Shown here piece by piece: positions 8,479 through 17,505 of a stretch of 64,000 nucleotides of DNA (within the stretch, counting starts at the first letter, position 1; the number at the start of each line of letters is the position of its first letter). Origin of the DNA: an uncultured Bacteroidales bacterium (GTDB lineage Bacteria > Bacteroidota > Bacteroidia > Bacteroidales > Muribaculaceae); assembly GCA_947573135.1 (NCBI GenBank), contig CANPDU010000009.1, forward strand, positions 26,724 to 90,723. Direction: 5' to 3'. Below the pieces are notes generated by a model, which made no database searches, was not told where the DNA came from, and saw only the letters and a list, made by a program, of their open reading frames with translations. The position numbers and the translations under genes are program-made.

Positions 8479-9776
8479 TGGCAACCTACGAAAGCTATAA
8501 AGACAGCGGCGTAAAGTGGATAGGACAAATACCGAGCCATTGGGAGGTCAAGAAACTTCGCGCTTTCTTTTCTGAGGTATGCGATGTTAATTCAGCATTA
8601 AAAGTTCGTAATCAGCTTCAGTTTAAGTACGGAACTATCGTACCAAAGCCCGATAGTGGTATCGATGAAACTGTCCTCAAAACTATATCCAAATATACAG
8701 TCGTATATCCCGGCGATATAATTATCAACGGTCTCAACTTAAACTATGACTTTATTTCTTTTCGTGTAGGAAAGGTCAATGAGAGCGGAGTAATAACGTC
8801 GGCATACATAGCGATGCGTCCTAACAGCGGTCTTTCACCAAAGTTTTATGAATATATGCTGAAAGCTATGGACGCGAAAAAGGTATTTCACGGTTTTGGC
8901 ACTGGCATACGGTCAACCTTATCTTTCAAAGAATTAAAGCACAAGCTGCTTCCTCTTGTTCCTCTCGAAGAACAGGAGGCGATTGTGGCATACTTGGATA
9001 AGGTTATGGCGGAGATAGACCGTGCTATCGAGGCGCAGCAAAAGATGATTGATGCACTCAACGAGCGCAAGCAAATTATCATCACTCGTGCCGTAACCCG
9101 TGGCCTCAACCCCGATGCGCCGCTCCGCGACTCCGGCATCGACTGGCTCGGCCAAATCCCCGAACATTGGAAAGTTATGAAACTCGGTTCATTAGGTGTT
9201 ACATCTAATGGAATCAGTAATGATGCATCATATTTCGGAGAAGGATATCCTTTTGTTTCTTATAGCGATGTATATAAAAATTTCAGTTTGCCTAATGAAA
9301 TTAGGCAACTTGCTAAATCAAGTGAACGAGACCAAATGTTTTTTTCGGTTAAGCGAGGGGATGTCTTCTTTACAAGAACTTCTGAAACAGTAGATGAAAT
9401 AGGATTTTCAAGTGTTTGCTTAAAGACGATCCCACAAGCTGTATTCGCTGGCTTCCTAATTAGATTCAGACCAATAGAGAATATTATAGTGCCTGAGTTC
9501 TCTAAATTCTACTTTAGAGCATCGTGCCATCGTAATTATTTCGTAAAAGAAATGAACTTGGTTACTCGTGCGTCATTAAGTCAGCAATTACTAAAAGGAT
9601 TGACAGTATTGCTACCTCCTAAGTCGGAACAAATTTCAATTTCAGATTACTTAAATTTTAAGATAACAAGTTTAGATAATTACATTGAAACTTGCAAAAA
9701 AATGATTTCCTTGCTTCAGGAGCGCAAACAAGTCATAATTAACGAAGTAGTAACCGGCAAAAAGAAAGTTATTTGA
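8478..9776 (+). CDS. hsdS: Type I restriction-modification specificity subunit HsdS
   Basis: Determines the split DNA target of the R-M complex. It has two target-recognition domains, each opening with the repeated motif: DSGVKWIGQIPSHW at the N terminus and DSGIDWLGQIPEHW near residue 215. Each is followed by a conserved helix (MIDALNERKQIIITRAV and MISLLQERKQVIINEVV). The two domains are unlike each other and more AT-rich than hsdM and hsdR, which is usual for exchangeable recognition domains. Neither a second hsdS nor a site-specific recombinase lies nearby, so no phase-variable shuffling is evident here. Confidence 0.95.
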   Translation: MATYESYKDSGVKWIGQIPSHWEVKKLRAFFSEVCDVNSALKVRNQLQFKYGTIVPKPDSGIDETVLKTISKYTVVYPGDIIINGLNLNYDFISFRVGKVNESGVITSAYIAMRPNSGLSPKFYEYMLKAMDAKKVFHGFGTGIRSTLSFKELKHKLLPLVPLEEQEAIVAYLDKVMAEIDRAIEAQQKMIDALNERKQIIITRAVTRGLNPDAPLRDSGIDWLGQIPEHWKVMKLGSLGVTSNGISNDASYFGEGYPFVSYSDVYKNFSLPNEIRQLAKSSERDQMFFSVKRGDVFFTRTSETVDEIGFSSVCLKTIPQAVFAGFLIRFRPIENIIVPEFSKFYFRASCHRNYFVKEMNLVTRASLSQQLLKGLTVLLPPKSEQISISDYLNFKITSLDNYIETCKKMISLLQERKQVIINEVVTGKKKVI

Positions 9777-9783
9777 AAGAACT

Positions 9784-11595
9784 ATGCCTACAAAAAATAT
9801 AGAACCGAAACTCCGACTAATCAGTGAATACACACTCCTTGAAAAGGATGATGTATTTGAGATTCCGCAATATCAACGTGCATATTCTTGGACAATACTC
9901 CATTGTAGCAAGCTATGGCAAGATATTGAGTCATTTATCGATAGTGGGGCTGAAGATCCTTATTTCTTCGGTACAATTATCGTTGACTGCTCGACACCGA
10001 ATCATCTCAGTCTTATCGATGGTCAACAACGCACCACTACCTTCTTATTATTACTCAAGGCACTTCAGCTTCGACTAAAGGATGCTTTGGACAAACTAAA
10101 CATGGGGCCCGACACAAAAGCATTATGGTTAGGTCTCAGCACAAGTTACAGCACTATCCTTAAGATCCTCTATAAGGCAGACGATGATAAGGAAGTGGCT
10201 ATTGAGAAGTCATGGGATAATGCTCGCAGAACAGTTATCCTTAAGAATAATTCCATTAACGAACTCCATCGTGATGACTTCCAAATCATTATGGATGCTG
10301 AATCATATTGGGAGGCAGAGAAAAAAGTTTATAAGATACCTCGAAAGCAGAAAGATAATAAATATACAAACTTTTTCCGTAACTTCAAGTACTTTTGCGA
10401 TGAGTTGGCGAAATACTCCGAGTCTAATCTCAACAATTTCGCCAAGATATTTTTGTCGAAGTGTCAAATCATAGAAATCAGAAGTTGGCAAATTGAACAG
10501 GCTATTACAATGTTCAACTCGCTTAACTCAACCGGAATGCCACTAAGTGATGCCGATATTATATCTGCACAGCTCTATTCATTCTCTGGTGAATCCGACC
10601 GAGAAAAATTTATGTCAGCATGGCAGAAAATCAAAGAATTGGCTAATGAACTCGGGCAGCGAAAGATTATCGACATTGACGGTGTGCTTCAGCAGTTCAT
10701 GTATATGAACCGCGCAGAAAAGCAACATTACAAACTAAATGAGGTGACAACACCCGGCCTTAGAAAATATTATCTAACCGAACATGCCGAGATACTCCGC
10801 GAACCAATGTTTCTCTGCGGAAAATTTAAAAAGATTCTTGATATTTGGGATAAAATCAAGGATTATCAAATTATAAAACTGCTTTTGAAGTTTAATGAGA
10901 ATTTTAAACTATTCCTCATCAGCTATCTGAACAGATATGATGTCGACAAGATTGACAAAGATGTTGTGCAACCAATAGCTGAATGCATGTTGCGCCTGTT
11001 CGCTATAATTGAGTCTGGAGATGCAAGTTATTCTGCATCTAAATTCAAGACGTTCCTTTTCAATGAAAATTTCAGGCTCGTTGATTCGACATATCCACTC
11101 GCCAAGATAATACAAGATTTCAACAATCACATTTCCAATACATGGAAAGAAGATGCAGTAGCCACTGATCTGCGTTCATATGAGAAGAATATCCTCGTTT
11201 ATCTCAATGAATACCTCTACGCCAAAGAGCAGAACCGCTACTTTGACATTGATGAACGCACTAACGTAGAACACATTATGCCGGCAAGCGGCCACAATAT
11301 AGAGGTTATTAGAGAAGATGCCGGGATAGAAGATGAGGAAGAATTTGCGATTCTCGTCAACCAACTCGGTAATAAGATTCTTCTTGAAGAAACTATCAAT
11401 AAATCAATTAGTAACGATTGGTTCAAGACAAAGAAAGGAAGCACTCTGAAGAGTCGTAACGGCTATGTGGGCAGCAGCTTTGGTTTTGCCCTCGACCTCG
11501 CCAAATGGCCTAAAGATCGTTGGGAGAAAGATGATATAACAGCTGCCACCGAAGCCGCAGCGCGTAGAATTACGAATTTTATTTTCAACAAATGA
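9784..11595 (+). CDS. DUF262/DUF1524 protein (GmrSD-like restriction nuclease)
   Basis: A single-chain protein with the two halves of GmrSD-type modification-dependent restriction enzymes. The N-terminal DUF262 domain shows IPQYQRAYSW (27-36) and the nucleotide-related motif DGQQRTT (79-85). The C-terminal DUF1524 domain shows EHIMP (H497) followed by LGNKILLEETINKSISN, the His-Me/HNH-like nuclease pattern. In GmrSD, NTP hydrolysis drives cleavage of glucosylated hydroxymethylcytosine DNA; the substrate here is unknown. It lies between hsdS (7-base gap) and hsdR, and its stop overlaps the hsdR start (ATGA). The gene is more AT-rich than hsdM and hsdR, which suggests later insertion into the operon. 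Confidence 0.85.
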   Translation: MPTKNIEPKLRLISEYTLLEKDDVFEIPQYQRAYSWTILHCSKLWQDIESFIDSGAEDPYFFGTIIVDCSTPNHLSLIDGQQRTTTFLLLLKALQLRLKDALDKLNMGPDTKALWLGLSTSYSTILKILYKADDDKEVAIEKSWDNARRTVILKNNSINELHRDDFQIIMDAESYWEAEKKVYKIPRKQKDNKYTNFFRNFKYFCDELAKYSESNLNNFAKIFLSKCQIIEIRSWQIEQAITMFNSLNSTGMPLSDADIISAQLYSFSGESDREKFMSAWQKIKELANELGQRKIIDIDGVLQQFMYMNRAEKQHYKLNEVTTPGLRKYYLTEHAEILREPMFLCGKFKKILDIWDKIKDYQIIKLLLKFNENFKLFLISYLNRYDVDKIDKDVVQPIAECMLRLFAIIESGDASYSASKFKTFLFNENFRLVDSTYPLAKIIQDFNNHISNTWKEDAVATDLRSYEKNILVYLNEYLYAKEQNRYFDIDERTNVEHIMPASGHNIEVIREDAGIEDEEEFAILVNQLGNKILLEETINKSISNDWFKTKKGSTLKSRNGYVGSSFGFALDLAKWPKDRWEKDDITAATEAAARRITNFIFNK

Positions 11596-14500
11596 GCCCC
11601 CAGACCAATACCCGGGAAGATGGGTTTGAACAGCTTATAGAACGCGCTCTTGTCGGTTCTACTATCGAAGAACGTCGCAACGAGGGCATTCCTCTGACTG
11701 CTGAATTTGCCGACCGTCAGACACCCGGCGACAAATTCTATTGGGGTCGTCCTGATGACTTCAAGAAAAACGAAGCCGTCGACTCCCGGCGCCTGTGGTC
11801 GTTCCTCGAGGCCACACAACGCGACCTTCTCGACCAATGGCGCGGTCGCGGCGATATGCACGAGCGCATCGAAAAAGAGCTGAAACGCAAAATAGAGACT
11901 ATCGGCTCGCTTGATGTGCTATGCAAGGGCTTGGAGGTTGACAACCTGCAGGGCGACAAACGCCTACGTCTTTTCTTTTCTCGTCCCAGTCAGGCCGACT
12001 CCGACAAGAGCCATATCCTTTACGGCATGAACCAGTTCTCCGTTACCCGTCAGGCAACCTACTCCAAGCTGCGACCGGGCAACGAACTCGACATGGTTAT
12101 CTATGTCAACGGTCTGCCTATATTCACTTTTGAACTGAAAAATCCGTGGACGGGTCAGACTGCCAAATACGACGCCATCAAGCAGTATCGCGAGAACCGC
12201 GACCCGCGCGACCCGATGCTAATGTTCGGACGTTGCCTTGCGCACTTCGCCGTCGATAAAGACGAGATATATTTCTGCACCCGTCTTGAAGGCAAAAAGT
12301 CATTTTTTATGCCCTTTAACCAGGGCTTGCCTAACGGTCAGGGCGCAGGTAACCCGGTAAACCCAAACGGACATAAAACATCATACCTTTGGGAACGTAT
12401 TCTACGCAAGGATGTTATCGCCGACCTTATTTCTAACTTCGCCATGATGGACTATGGCGAAGCCAAAAAGAAACAGGCGGTACCTCACATCCTGCGCAAC
12501 GCCAAGAAACTTATCTTTCCACGATACCACCAACTCGACATTGTCAACCGACTGCTTGATGAAGTCGGAACAAAGGGCGTGGGAGGCCATTATCTGATAC
12601 AGCACTCGGCAGGTTCGGGCAAGACAAACTCAATTTCGTGGCTCGCCTTCAAACTTATCAAGGCTACGCCCAAAACTATGGATGCAGTGAGAGCCGTCGC
12701 CCTCGACCGACAGCTTTTTCAGACGGTTATCATTGTTACCGACCGAAAAGTACTCGACTCGCAGCTTACCGCTAATGTCAAGGCATTTTCGCCCGGCAAA
12801 GACATTGTGGCCCATGCCGATACATCGAAGCAGCTCAAAGAGGCTATTGAGGCCGGCAAGCGCATTATCCTCACCACCATACAGAAGTTCCCCTATATTG
12901 TCGGCGACATTGCCGATATGAAAAACAGCAGCTTCGCCGTCATAATCGACGAGGCACACAGCAGTCAGAGCGGCATCGCTGCCGACAAACTCAACGCCTC
13001 GCTCGGACGAGATGAGGACCAGAACGGCGGTGACATCGACGAACTTATCGACCGTCTTATCCAAGAGCGAAAGATGAGCGCAAACACATCGTATTTCGCT
13101 TTTACTGCCACACCCAAACGCGAAACTTTGGAACGTTTCGGTATCGAAATGCCCGACGGCAGCTACCGACCGTTCCATCTCTATTCGATGAAACAGGCCA
13201 TTGAGGAAGGCTTTATCCGCGATGTACTCACGAATTATACCACTTATCATAGCTTCTATGAAGTGGCTAAACGTACCGAGGAAAACCCGGAATACGACGA
13301 GGCCCGCGCTCAAAAACTGCTGCGCAAGATGGTTGAGCGCGAACCGCACACCATTGAGGCTAAAGCCGACGTGATGTTGAGCCACTTCGACGCAAAGGTA
13401 TTTCGCTCGCGTAAACTCGCAGGGAAAGCTAAAGCGATGGTTGTTACCAAAGACATAGAATGTGCCATACGCTATTACTTCGCTTTGCGCAAACTCGCCG
13501 AGGAAAGGCATCTGCCTTACAATATCCTTGTAGCCTTTTCCGGCACTAAGGAAGTTGACGGCGTAGAGCACACCGAGGGCGCCCTTAACGGTTTCCCCGA
13601 TTCCAAGACCCCGGAGGAATTTGAGAAACCCGAGAACCGCATACTTGTTGTTGCCAACAAGTATCTTACAGGTTTCGACCAGGAACTTCTCTCTACAATG
13701 TATATCGACAAGCCTCTCGGCGGAGTGCTTGCCGTGCAGACTCTCTCTCGTCTGAACCGCATCTCGCCGGAAAACAACAAGCGCAACGAGGATATCTTTG
13801 TGCTAGACTTCTTCAACACGATTGACGATATAAAAACGGCCTTCGACGATTTCTATACTTCAACCACGCTCGACCAAGCGACCGACCCGAACGTATTGAG
13901 CGAACTCCGAAGTACATTGCTTGATCTCGGCGTATTCACGGAGGATGAGATTAATCAGTTCAACGAACTGTTCCATCGCGGGGCGGAGCAAGACGAGCTT
14001 TCTCCAATCCTTGATGCTGCACAGAACCGTTACGACAATGAAATTGAATGGCCGGAAAACGGACAAGCAGACTTCAAGATGAAGTGCAAGCAATTTGTAA
14101 AAGTCTATTCCCGAATTGCCGCCCTTATGGTGTTTGATGCTCCGGCATGGGAAAAGATGTACTGGTATTTGCGTCTGTTAATTCCACAGCTCAAAGTACC
14201 AGAGAACGGAGGTATCGATATTTCTGATTTGTTCGACAACACAGACCTCAACACCTACGCGCTGAGCCGTACCGCACTCAACGAGCACATAGAACTTGAT
14301 GCTGATGAAACACGCCTTGACCCATTGGTTCCGAAAATGGTAAATGCCGGTGGTACGGAGGATGACCGTACAGCCTTTGACATCATCCTCGAACACTTCA
14401 ACGAGCGACACATGAACGGTTGGGGCGCCACGCCAGAGGAGCAACGCACAAAGGTTGTGCGCATCGCTCAAATTGTCACACAGCAGGCACAATATCAGAA

Positions 14501-14744
14501 TACAGTAGTGGGCAATCCAGACACCGAAGCTGCGGAGAGAATGTTCCAAGAAATTCTCAACCGTGCTATGGCACAGCAACGCAACGCCGACCTGTCGCTC
14601 TATCGTCAGTTCCGCGCCGATGAAACATTCCGTCACGACTTCGCAAACCTCGTTCATGCAGCCATTGAGAATGTGGACTATCTTGCATCTCAGCAATATT
14701 TGATTGCGCCCAATAATCCGACATCTTTAGCTGCTGAACCGTAA
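11592..14744 (+). CDS. hsdR: Type I restriction endonuclease subunit HsdR
   Basis: Motor and nuclease subunit that translocates and cuts unmodified DNA. The N-terminal PD-(D/E)xK nuclease shows ELDMVIYVNG with D167 and FELKNP with E181 and K183. The SF2 helicase core shows Walker A HSAGSGKT (338-345), DEAH (453-456), FTATPKR (motif III region) and LSRLNR (motif VI). The length of 1050 residues is normal. Its start overlaps the DUF262 gene by four bases. All key catalytic residues are present, so the enzyme should be active. The following KAP gene starts 13 bases after its stop. Confidence 0.96.
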   Translation: MSPQTNTREDGFEQLIERALVGSTIEERRNEGIPLTAEFADRQTPGDKFYWGRPDDFKKNEAVDSRRLWSFLEATQRDLLDQWRGRGDMHERIEKELKRKIETIGSLDVLCKGLEVDNLQGDKRLRLFFSRPSQADSDKSHILYGMNQFSVTRQATYSKLRPGNELDMVIYVNGLPIFTFELKNPWTGQTAKYDAIKQYRENRDPRDPMLMFGRCLAHFAVDKDEIYFCTRLEGKKSFFMPFNQGLPNGQGAGNPVNPNGHKTSYLWERILRKDVIADLISNFAMMDYGEAKKKQAVPHILRNAKKLIFPRYHQLDIVNRLLDEVGTKGVGGHYLIQHSAGSGKTNSISWLAFKLIKATPKTMDAVRAVALDRQLFQTVIIVTDRKVLDSQLTANVKAFSPGKDIVAHADTSKQLKEAIEAGKRIILTTIQKFPYIVGDIADMKNSSFAVIIDEAHSSQSGIAADKLNASLGRDEDQNGGDIDELIDRLIQERKMSANTSYFAFTATPKRETLERFGIEMPDGSYRPFHLYSMKQAIEEGFIRDVLTNYTTYHSFYEVAKRTEENPEYDEARAQKLLRKMVEREPHTIEAKADVMLSHFDAKVFRSRKLAGKAKAMVVTKDIECAIRYYFALRKLAEERHLPYNILVAFSGTKEVDGVEHTEGALNGFPDSKTPEEFEKPENRILVVANKYLTGFDQELLSTMYIDKPLGGVLAVQTLSRLNRISPENNKRNEDIFVLDFFNTIDDIKTAFDDFYTSTTLDQATDPNVLSELRSTLLDLGVFTEDEINQFNELFHRGAEQDELSPILDAAQNRYDNEIEWPENGQADFKMKCKQFVKVYSRIAALMVFDAPAWEKMYWYLRLLIPQLKVPENGGIDISDLFDNTDLNTYALSRTALNEHIELDADETRLDPLVPKMVNAGGTEDDRTAFDIILEHFNERHMNGWGATPEEQRTKVVRIAQIVTQQAQYQNTVVGNPDTEAAERMFQEILNRAMAQQRNADLSLYRQFRADETFRHDFANLVHAAIENVDYLASQQYLIAPNNPTSLAAEP

Positions 14745-14757
14745 CAATGTAGCCAAT

Positions 14758-16485
14758 ATGACCATTAAGGAATTAAAAAACAATTTATTAAAATCGTTAT
14801 ACACAAGATATAAAGATAATAAAGTTGGGGGAATCCAGCTCACAGAGTTGTGCAAAGAGGATAAGCTGATTTATGATTCATTGTCTCAACTTTCTTCTGC
14901 AGCTGAGAGCTTGAAGGATTCAGGTTATATTAATGCCGCATTCTTTGAAGGCGGCGACGCTTTGATAATGTCTTTGACTGCTAATGGAATTGAATATGTT
15001 GAGGAAAATTTATTGACTATAGAAGACCAAGTTTTAGATGGATTAAAGGATACAGAAACCGCTATAAAAAACGGAACTATATTTGATATAGGTGATGGAG
15101 ATAACACATCTCCCGAGCATATACATTCTGATTCGCACTCGTCAACAAGTAACCAATATTTTCGGGCAAAATCCGATTATCGAAAGGTTGTAGATAAAGA
15201 TGCGAGGCCTTGTTTTGGAGTTGACTCTTTAGCTGAGTGTTACGCAAAACAAATTGAAAAAATTGCCGAAAGCTCTGTTGATGCAGTCCCAATGATCGGA
15301 ATCTTTGGCCCATGGGGGCGTGGTAAAACTTATTTTTATTCCCGTTTAAAGGACTACTTTATCAAAAGCCAGAATACAAAATTCGAGTTCATTGAGTTTA
15401 ACGCATGGAAACACCGAGATGCACCAGCAATCTGGGCCTATTTATATGAAACCATCTATAGACATTCATCATGGTGGGTTAAAACTAAATTGTTCCTAAA
15501 AAATAATCGGCAGGGGGCTTTAAAAATAACCGTTCTATTTGTTTTAGCGTGGCTACTAAGTCTCTTTTTTGCGAAGCTTCCTAATCTGAGCGAGAGAGTC
15601 ATCTCTTTATTTAAAGACTTATCTCTTCCTATAGCCTGGACTGGTATTTTGTCAGTAATCGTTTATAGTTTTATCAATAATCCGACCACAGCTTTAAGCT
15701 TAATCAAAAAGTACTCAGGAAGAAGATCTTTCACCTCTGAACTTGGAGTACAAAACGAAGTGGAGCAACATCTCGTATCGTTATTAAAATTGATGGTTAC
15801 GGACCCGGATAAGAAACGAATTCTTCTTTATGTGGATGACATTGATAGATGCAGTGCTATAAAAATGATTGATGTAATTGATTCTTTACGCGTTATCCTT
15901 GAAAATGAGGAAATCAGAAAACGACTCGTTGTACTTTGTAGCCTTGATGAGAATAAGATTATATCAGGATTCATTCATCTTAACCAAAGTATTTATTCTT
16001 CCGAAAATGACAAACTGGCAACTATGGCAAGGGAACATTTGGAAAAATTGTTCCTATTCGGAATCAAGTTGCCAGAGCTAGATACAACCCAACAAATTCT
16101 GTTCGTACGTTCGATAATAATTCACGGTAAAGAGTCAACAGTGTCGTCTCCTAATGAAACTGAAACTCCATATAGCACATATAGAAAGAATGCATCGCTG
16201 ATACCTATATCAGCTTCTGAAGAAGAAAAGGAAATTAATGATACTGTTATAGAAGATATTCTTAATGAGTTTATTATTAATTACGATGGGACATTAACGC
16301 CTCGCAAACTTCGTATCCTATATTATAGGCTCTTAATGGCAATAAATATAGCTGCCGCTGGTGGTGGAGCTATGACGCGAGAAGTCGCAATGAAAATATT
16401 GGAACAATCTACGAAAGTCAATTATAAAAACGATTCGACTGAAACAGCATTATCTGATATTGTTGAAATGGTAGTTCCTTTCTAA
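14758..16485 (+). CDS. KAP-family P-loop NTPase with membrane insertion
   Basis: A 575-residue NTPase of the KAP family. Walker A is GPWGRGKT (184-191), EFNAWKHRD is the KAP-typical strand after it, and Walker B is ILLYVDDIDRC (about 355-365). Two hydrophobic segments (about 256-272 and 289-306) are inserted between the two Walker motifs, the family hallmark that anchors it to the membrane. The first 90 residues look like a winged-helix domain and are followed by a Ser/His-rich linker. The gene is AT-rich and ends the hsd operon. KAP NTPases recur in defence loci, so an effector or sensor role is plausible but not proven. Confidence 0.85.
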   Translation: MTIKELKNNLLKSLYTRYKDNKVGGIQLTELCKEDKLIYDSLSQLSSAAESLKDSGYINAAFFEGGDALIMSLTANGIEYVEENLLTIEDQVLDGLKDTETAIKNGTIFDIGDGDNTSPEHIHSDSHSSTSNQYFRAKSDYRKVVDKDARPCFGVDSLAECYAKQIEKIAESSVDAVPMIGIFGPWGRGKTYFYSRLKDYFIKSQNTKFEFIEFNAWKHRDAPAIWAYLYETIYRHSSWWVKTKLFLKNNRQGALKITVLFVLAWLLSLFFAKLPNLSERVISLFKDLSLPIAWTGILSVIVYSFINNPTTALSLIKKYSGRRSFTSELGVQNEVEQHLVSLLKLMVTDPDKKRILLYVDDIDRCSAIKMIDVIDSLRVILENEEIRKRLVVLCSLDENKIISGFIHLNQSIYSSENDKLATMAREHLEKLFLFGIKLPELDTTQQILFVRSIIIHGKESTVSSPNETETPYSTYRKNASLIPISASEEEKEINDTVIEDILNEFIINYDGTLTPRKLRILYYRLLMAINIAAAGGGAMTREVAMKILEQSTKVNYKNDSTETALSDIVEMVVPF

Positions 16486-16488
16486 TGT

Positions 16489-16605
16489 ATGGCGAAGAAA
16501 TTTGAGATACGAAATAGCACGCCGGAGTTCCTGATCTTTCAGATTGAATGGAAAAATCAGGTGCCTAGGTGGTATACCCCAATGAAACATGAGCAAGAAG
16601 AATGA
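16489..16605 (+). pseudogene. 38-residue remnant resembling the N terminus of RhuM-family proteins
   Basis: A short ORF beginning MAKKFEIRNSTPEFLIFQIE, which I recall as the opening of Bacteroidetes RhuM/'virulence' family proteins. These often sit beside type I R-M genes. The reading frame ends after 38 codons and the rest of the usual gene of about 300 codons is missing, so this looks like a deletion remnant. It starts four bases after the KAP stop. The family assignment rests on a short match from memory. Confidence 0.35.
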
Positions 16606-16680
16606 TCGTATATCACAAAAGGAAAGGAAGGTTCAGGCTTTTTTTCATAACTTTAGCGTTGAATAAGAAAAGATTATATT

Positions 16681-16896
16681 ATGTCGGAAGAGCAGATGAA
16701 TAGTTATAGACTCACGTCGATGGAAGAGCCGGGCGATGAGCGCATGGCTCAGATTATGCGTGAGGTTGCTGAGGATGCCCGCGAAAGCACACGCCGGGCT
16801 GCCGAGCGTGTGGCTGCCGGGATTGAAACCGCTACGCAGGCGGCACGCGCAAGAGTTGAAGAAACATTAAACAGGCTCCGCAATGGCGGCAAGTAA
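16681..16896 (+). CDS. Small charged helical protein, putative antitoxin of the zeta-like toxin
   Basis: A 71-residue, Glu/Arg/Ala-rich, fully helical protein (MSEEQMNSYRLTSMEEPG, then a long amphipathic helix ending NRLRNGGK). Its 3' end overlaps the zeta-toxin gene by 14 bases, so the two are co-translated. It resembles no canonical epsilon antitoxin. Position, size and overlap suggest it neutralises or regulates the kinase. Similar short ORFs precede zeta genes in other Bacteroidales, from memory. Confidence 0.6.
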   Translation: MSEEQMNSYRLTSMEEPGDERMAQIMREVAEDARESTRRAAERVAAGIETATQAARARVEETLNRLRNGGK

Positions 16897-17500
16897 TCAT
16901 CGTCCAGTCCTGATTGTGATTGCCGGCCCCAACGGGTCGGGCAAGACTTCCGTGACCTCCAAGATTCTGCATCATGAGTGGCTGGAGGATTCGGAGTATA
17001 TCAACCCGGACAATGTTGCCCGTGATGTGTTCGGTGACTGGAACAATCAGGAGTCTGTCATGAAAGCAGCCAACTACTGCAACGATTGGCGTGAAAGATG
17101 CCTTGCCGAACGCAAAAGTCATATTTTTGAAACGGTGATGTCCGCTCCCGATAAGGTCGATTACATTCTAAGAGCGAAGCAAGCCGGATTTTTCATCCGC
17201 TTGTTCTTCGTTTCTACCGAATCCCCGACTATAAATGCGAAGCGAGTTGCCATCCGTGTGCTGAATGGCGGTCACGATGTACCTATCCTCAAAATTATAT
17301 CCCGTTACGACAAGTCCATCGCAAACTGTATAGCCTTGGCTCCATACGTTGACAGGCTCTATGTCTATGACAACTCTATCGAGGATGTGGAAGCGCGTCT
17401 TCTGTTCCGACTGAGCGATGGCGAGCTTGCGAAACGCTATGTCGATGAGCTTCCCAGCTGGGCTTCGACTATACTTCCGGAAGGGGAAGCTACAAAATAA
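16883..17500 (+). CDS. Zeta-toxin family kinase
   Basis: A P-loop kinase of the zeta-toxin family, whose best-known members phosphorylate UDP-N-acetylglucosamine and block wall synthesis. It shows LIVIAGPNGSGKTS (Walker A 15-22), INPDNVARD (the conserved substrate Asp/Asn), HIFETVMSAPDK (conserved Glu-Thr and Ser) and the lid arginine segment AKRVAIRVLNGGHDVP. At 205 residues it is the short chromosomal type. It overlaps the preceding small gene and is followed after 5 bases by the broken DUF1016 gene. Some chromosomal zeta homologues are not toxic, so toxicity is inference. Confidence 0.85.
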   Translation: MAASNHRPVLIVIAGPNGSGKTSVTSKILHHEWLEDSEYINPDNVARDVFGDWNNQESVMKAANYCNDWRERCLAERKSHIFETVMSAPDKVDYILRAKQAGFFIRLFFVSTESPTINAKRVAIRVLNGGHDVPILKIISRYDKSIANCIALAPYVDRLYVYDNSIEDVEARLLFRLSDGELAKRYVDELPSWASTILPEGEATK

Positions 17501-17505
17501 CAAAA

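Noticed and set aside
8478..9776. Phase-variable hsdS shufflon
   Set aside because: There is only one hsdS, no inverted hsdS copy and no recombinase gene nearby in the window.
12630..13571. 313-codon minus-strand frame inside hsdR
   Set aside because: Lies opposite the helicase core of HsdR and has no recognisable domain; a frame shadow.
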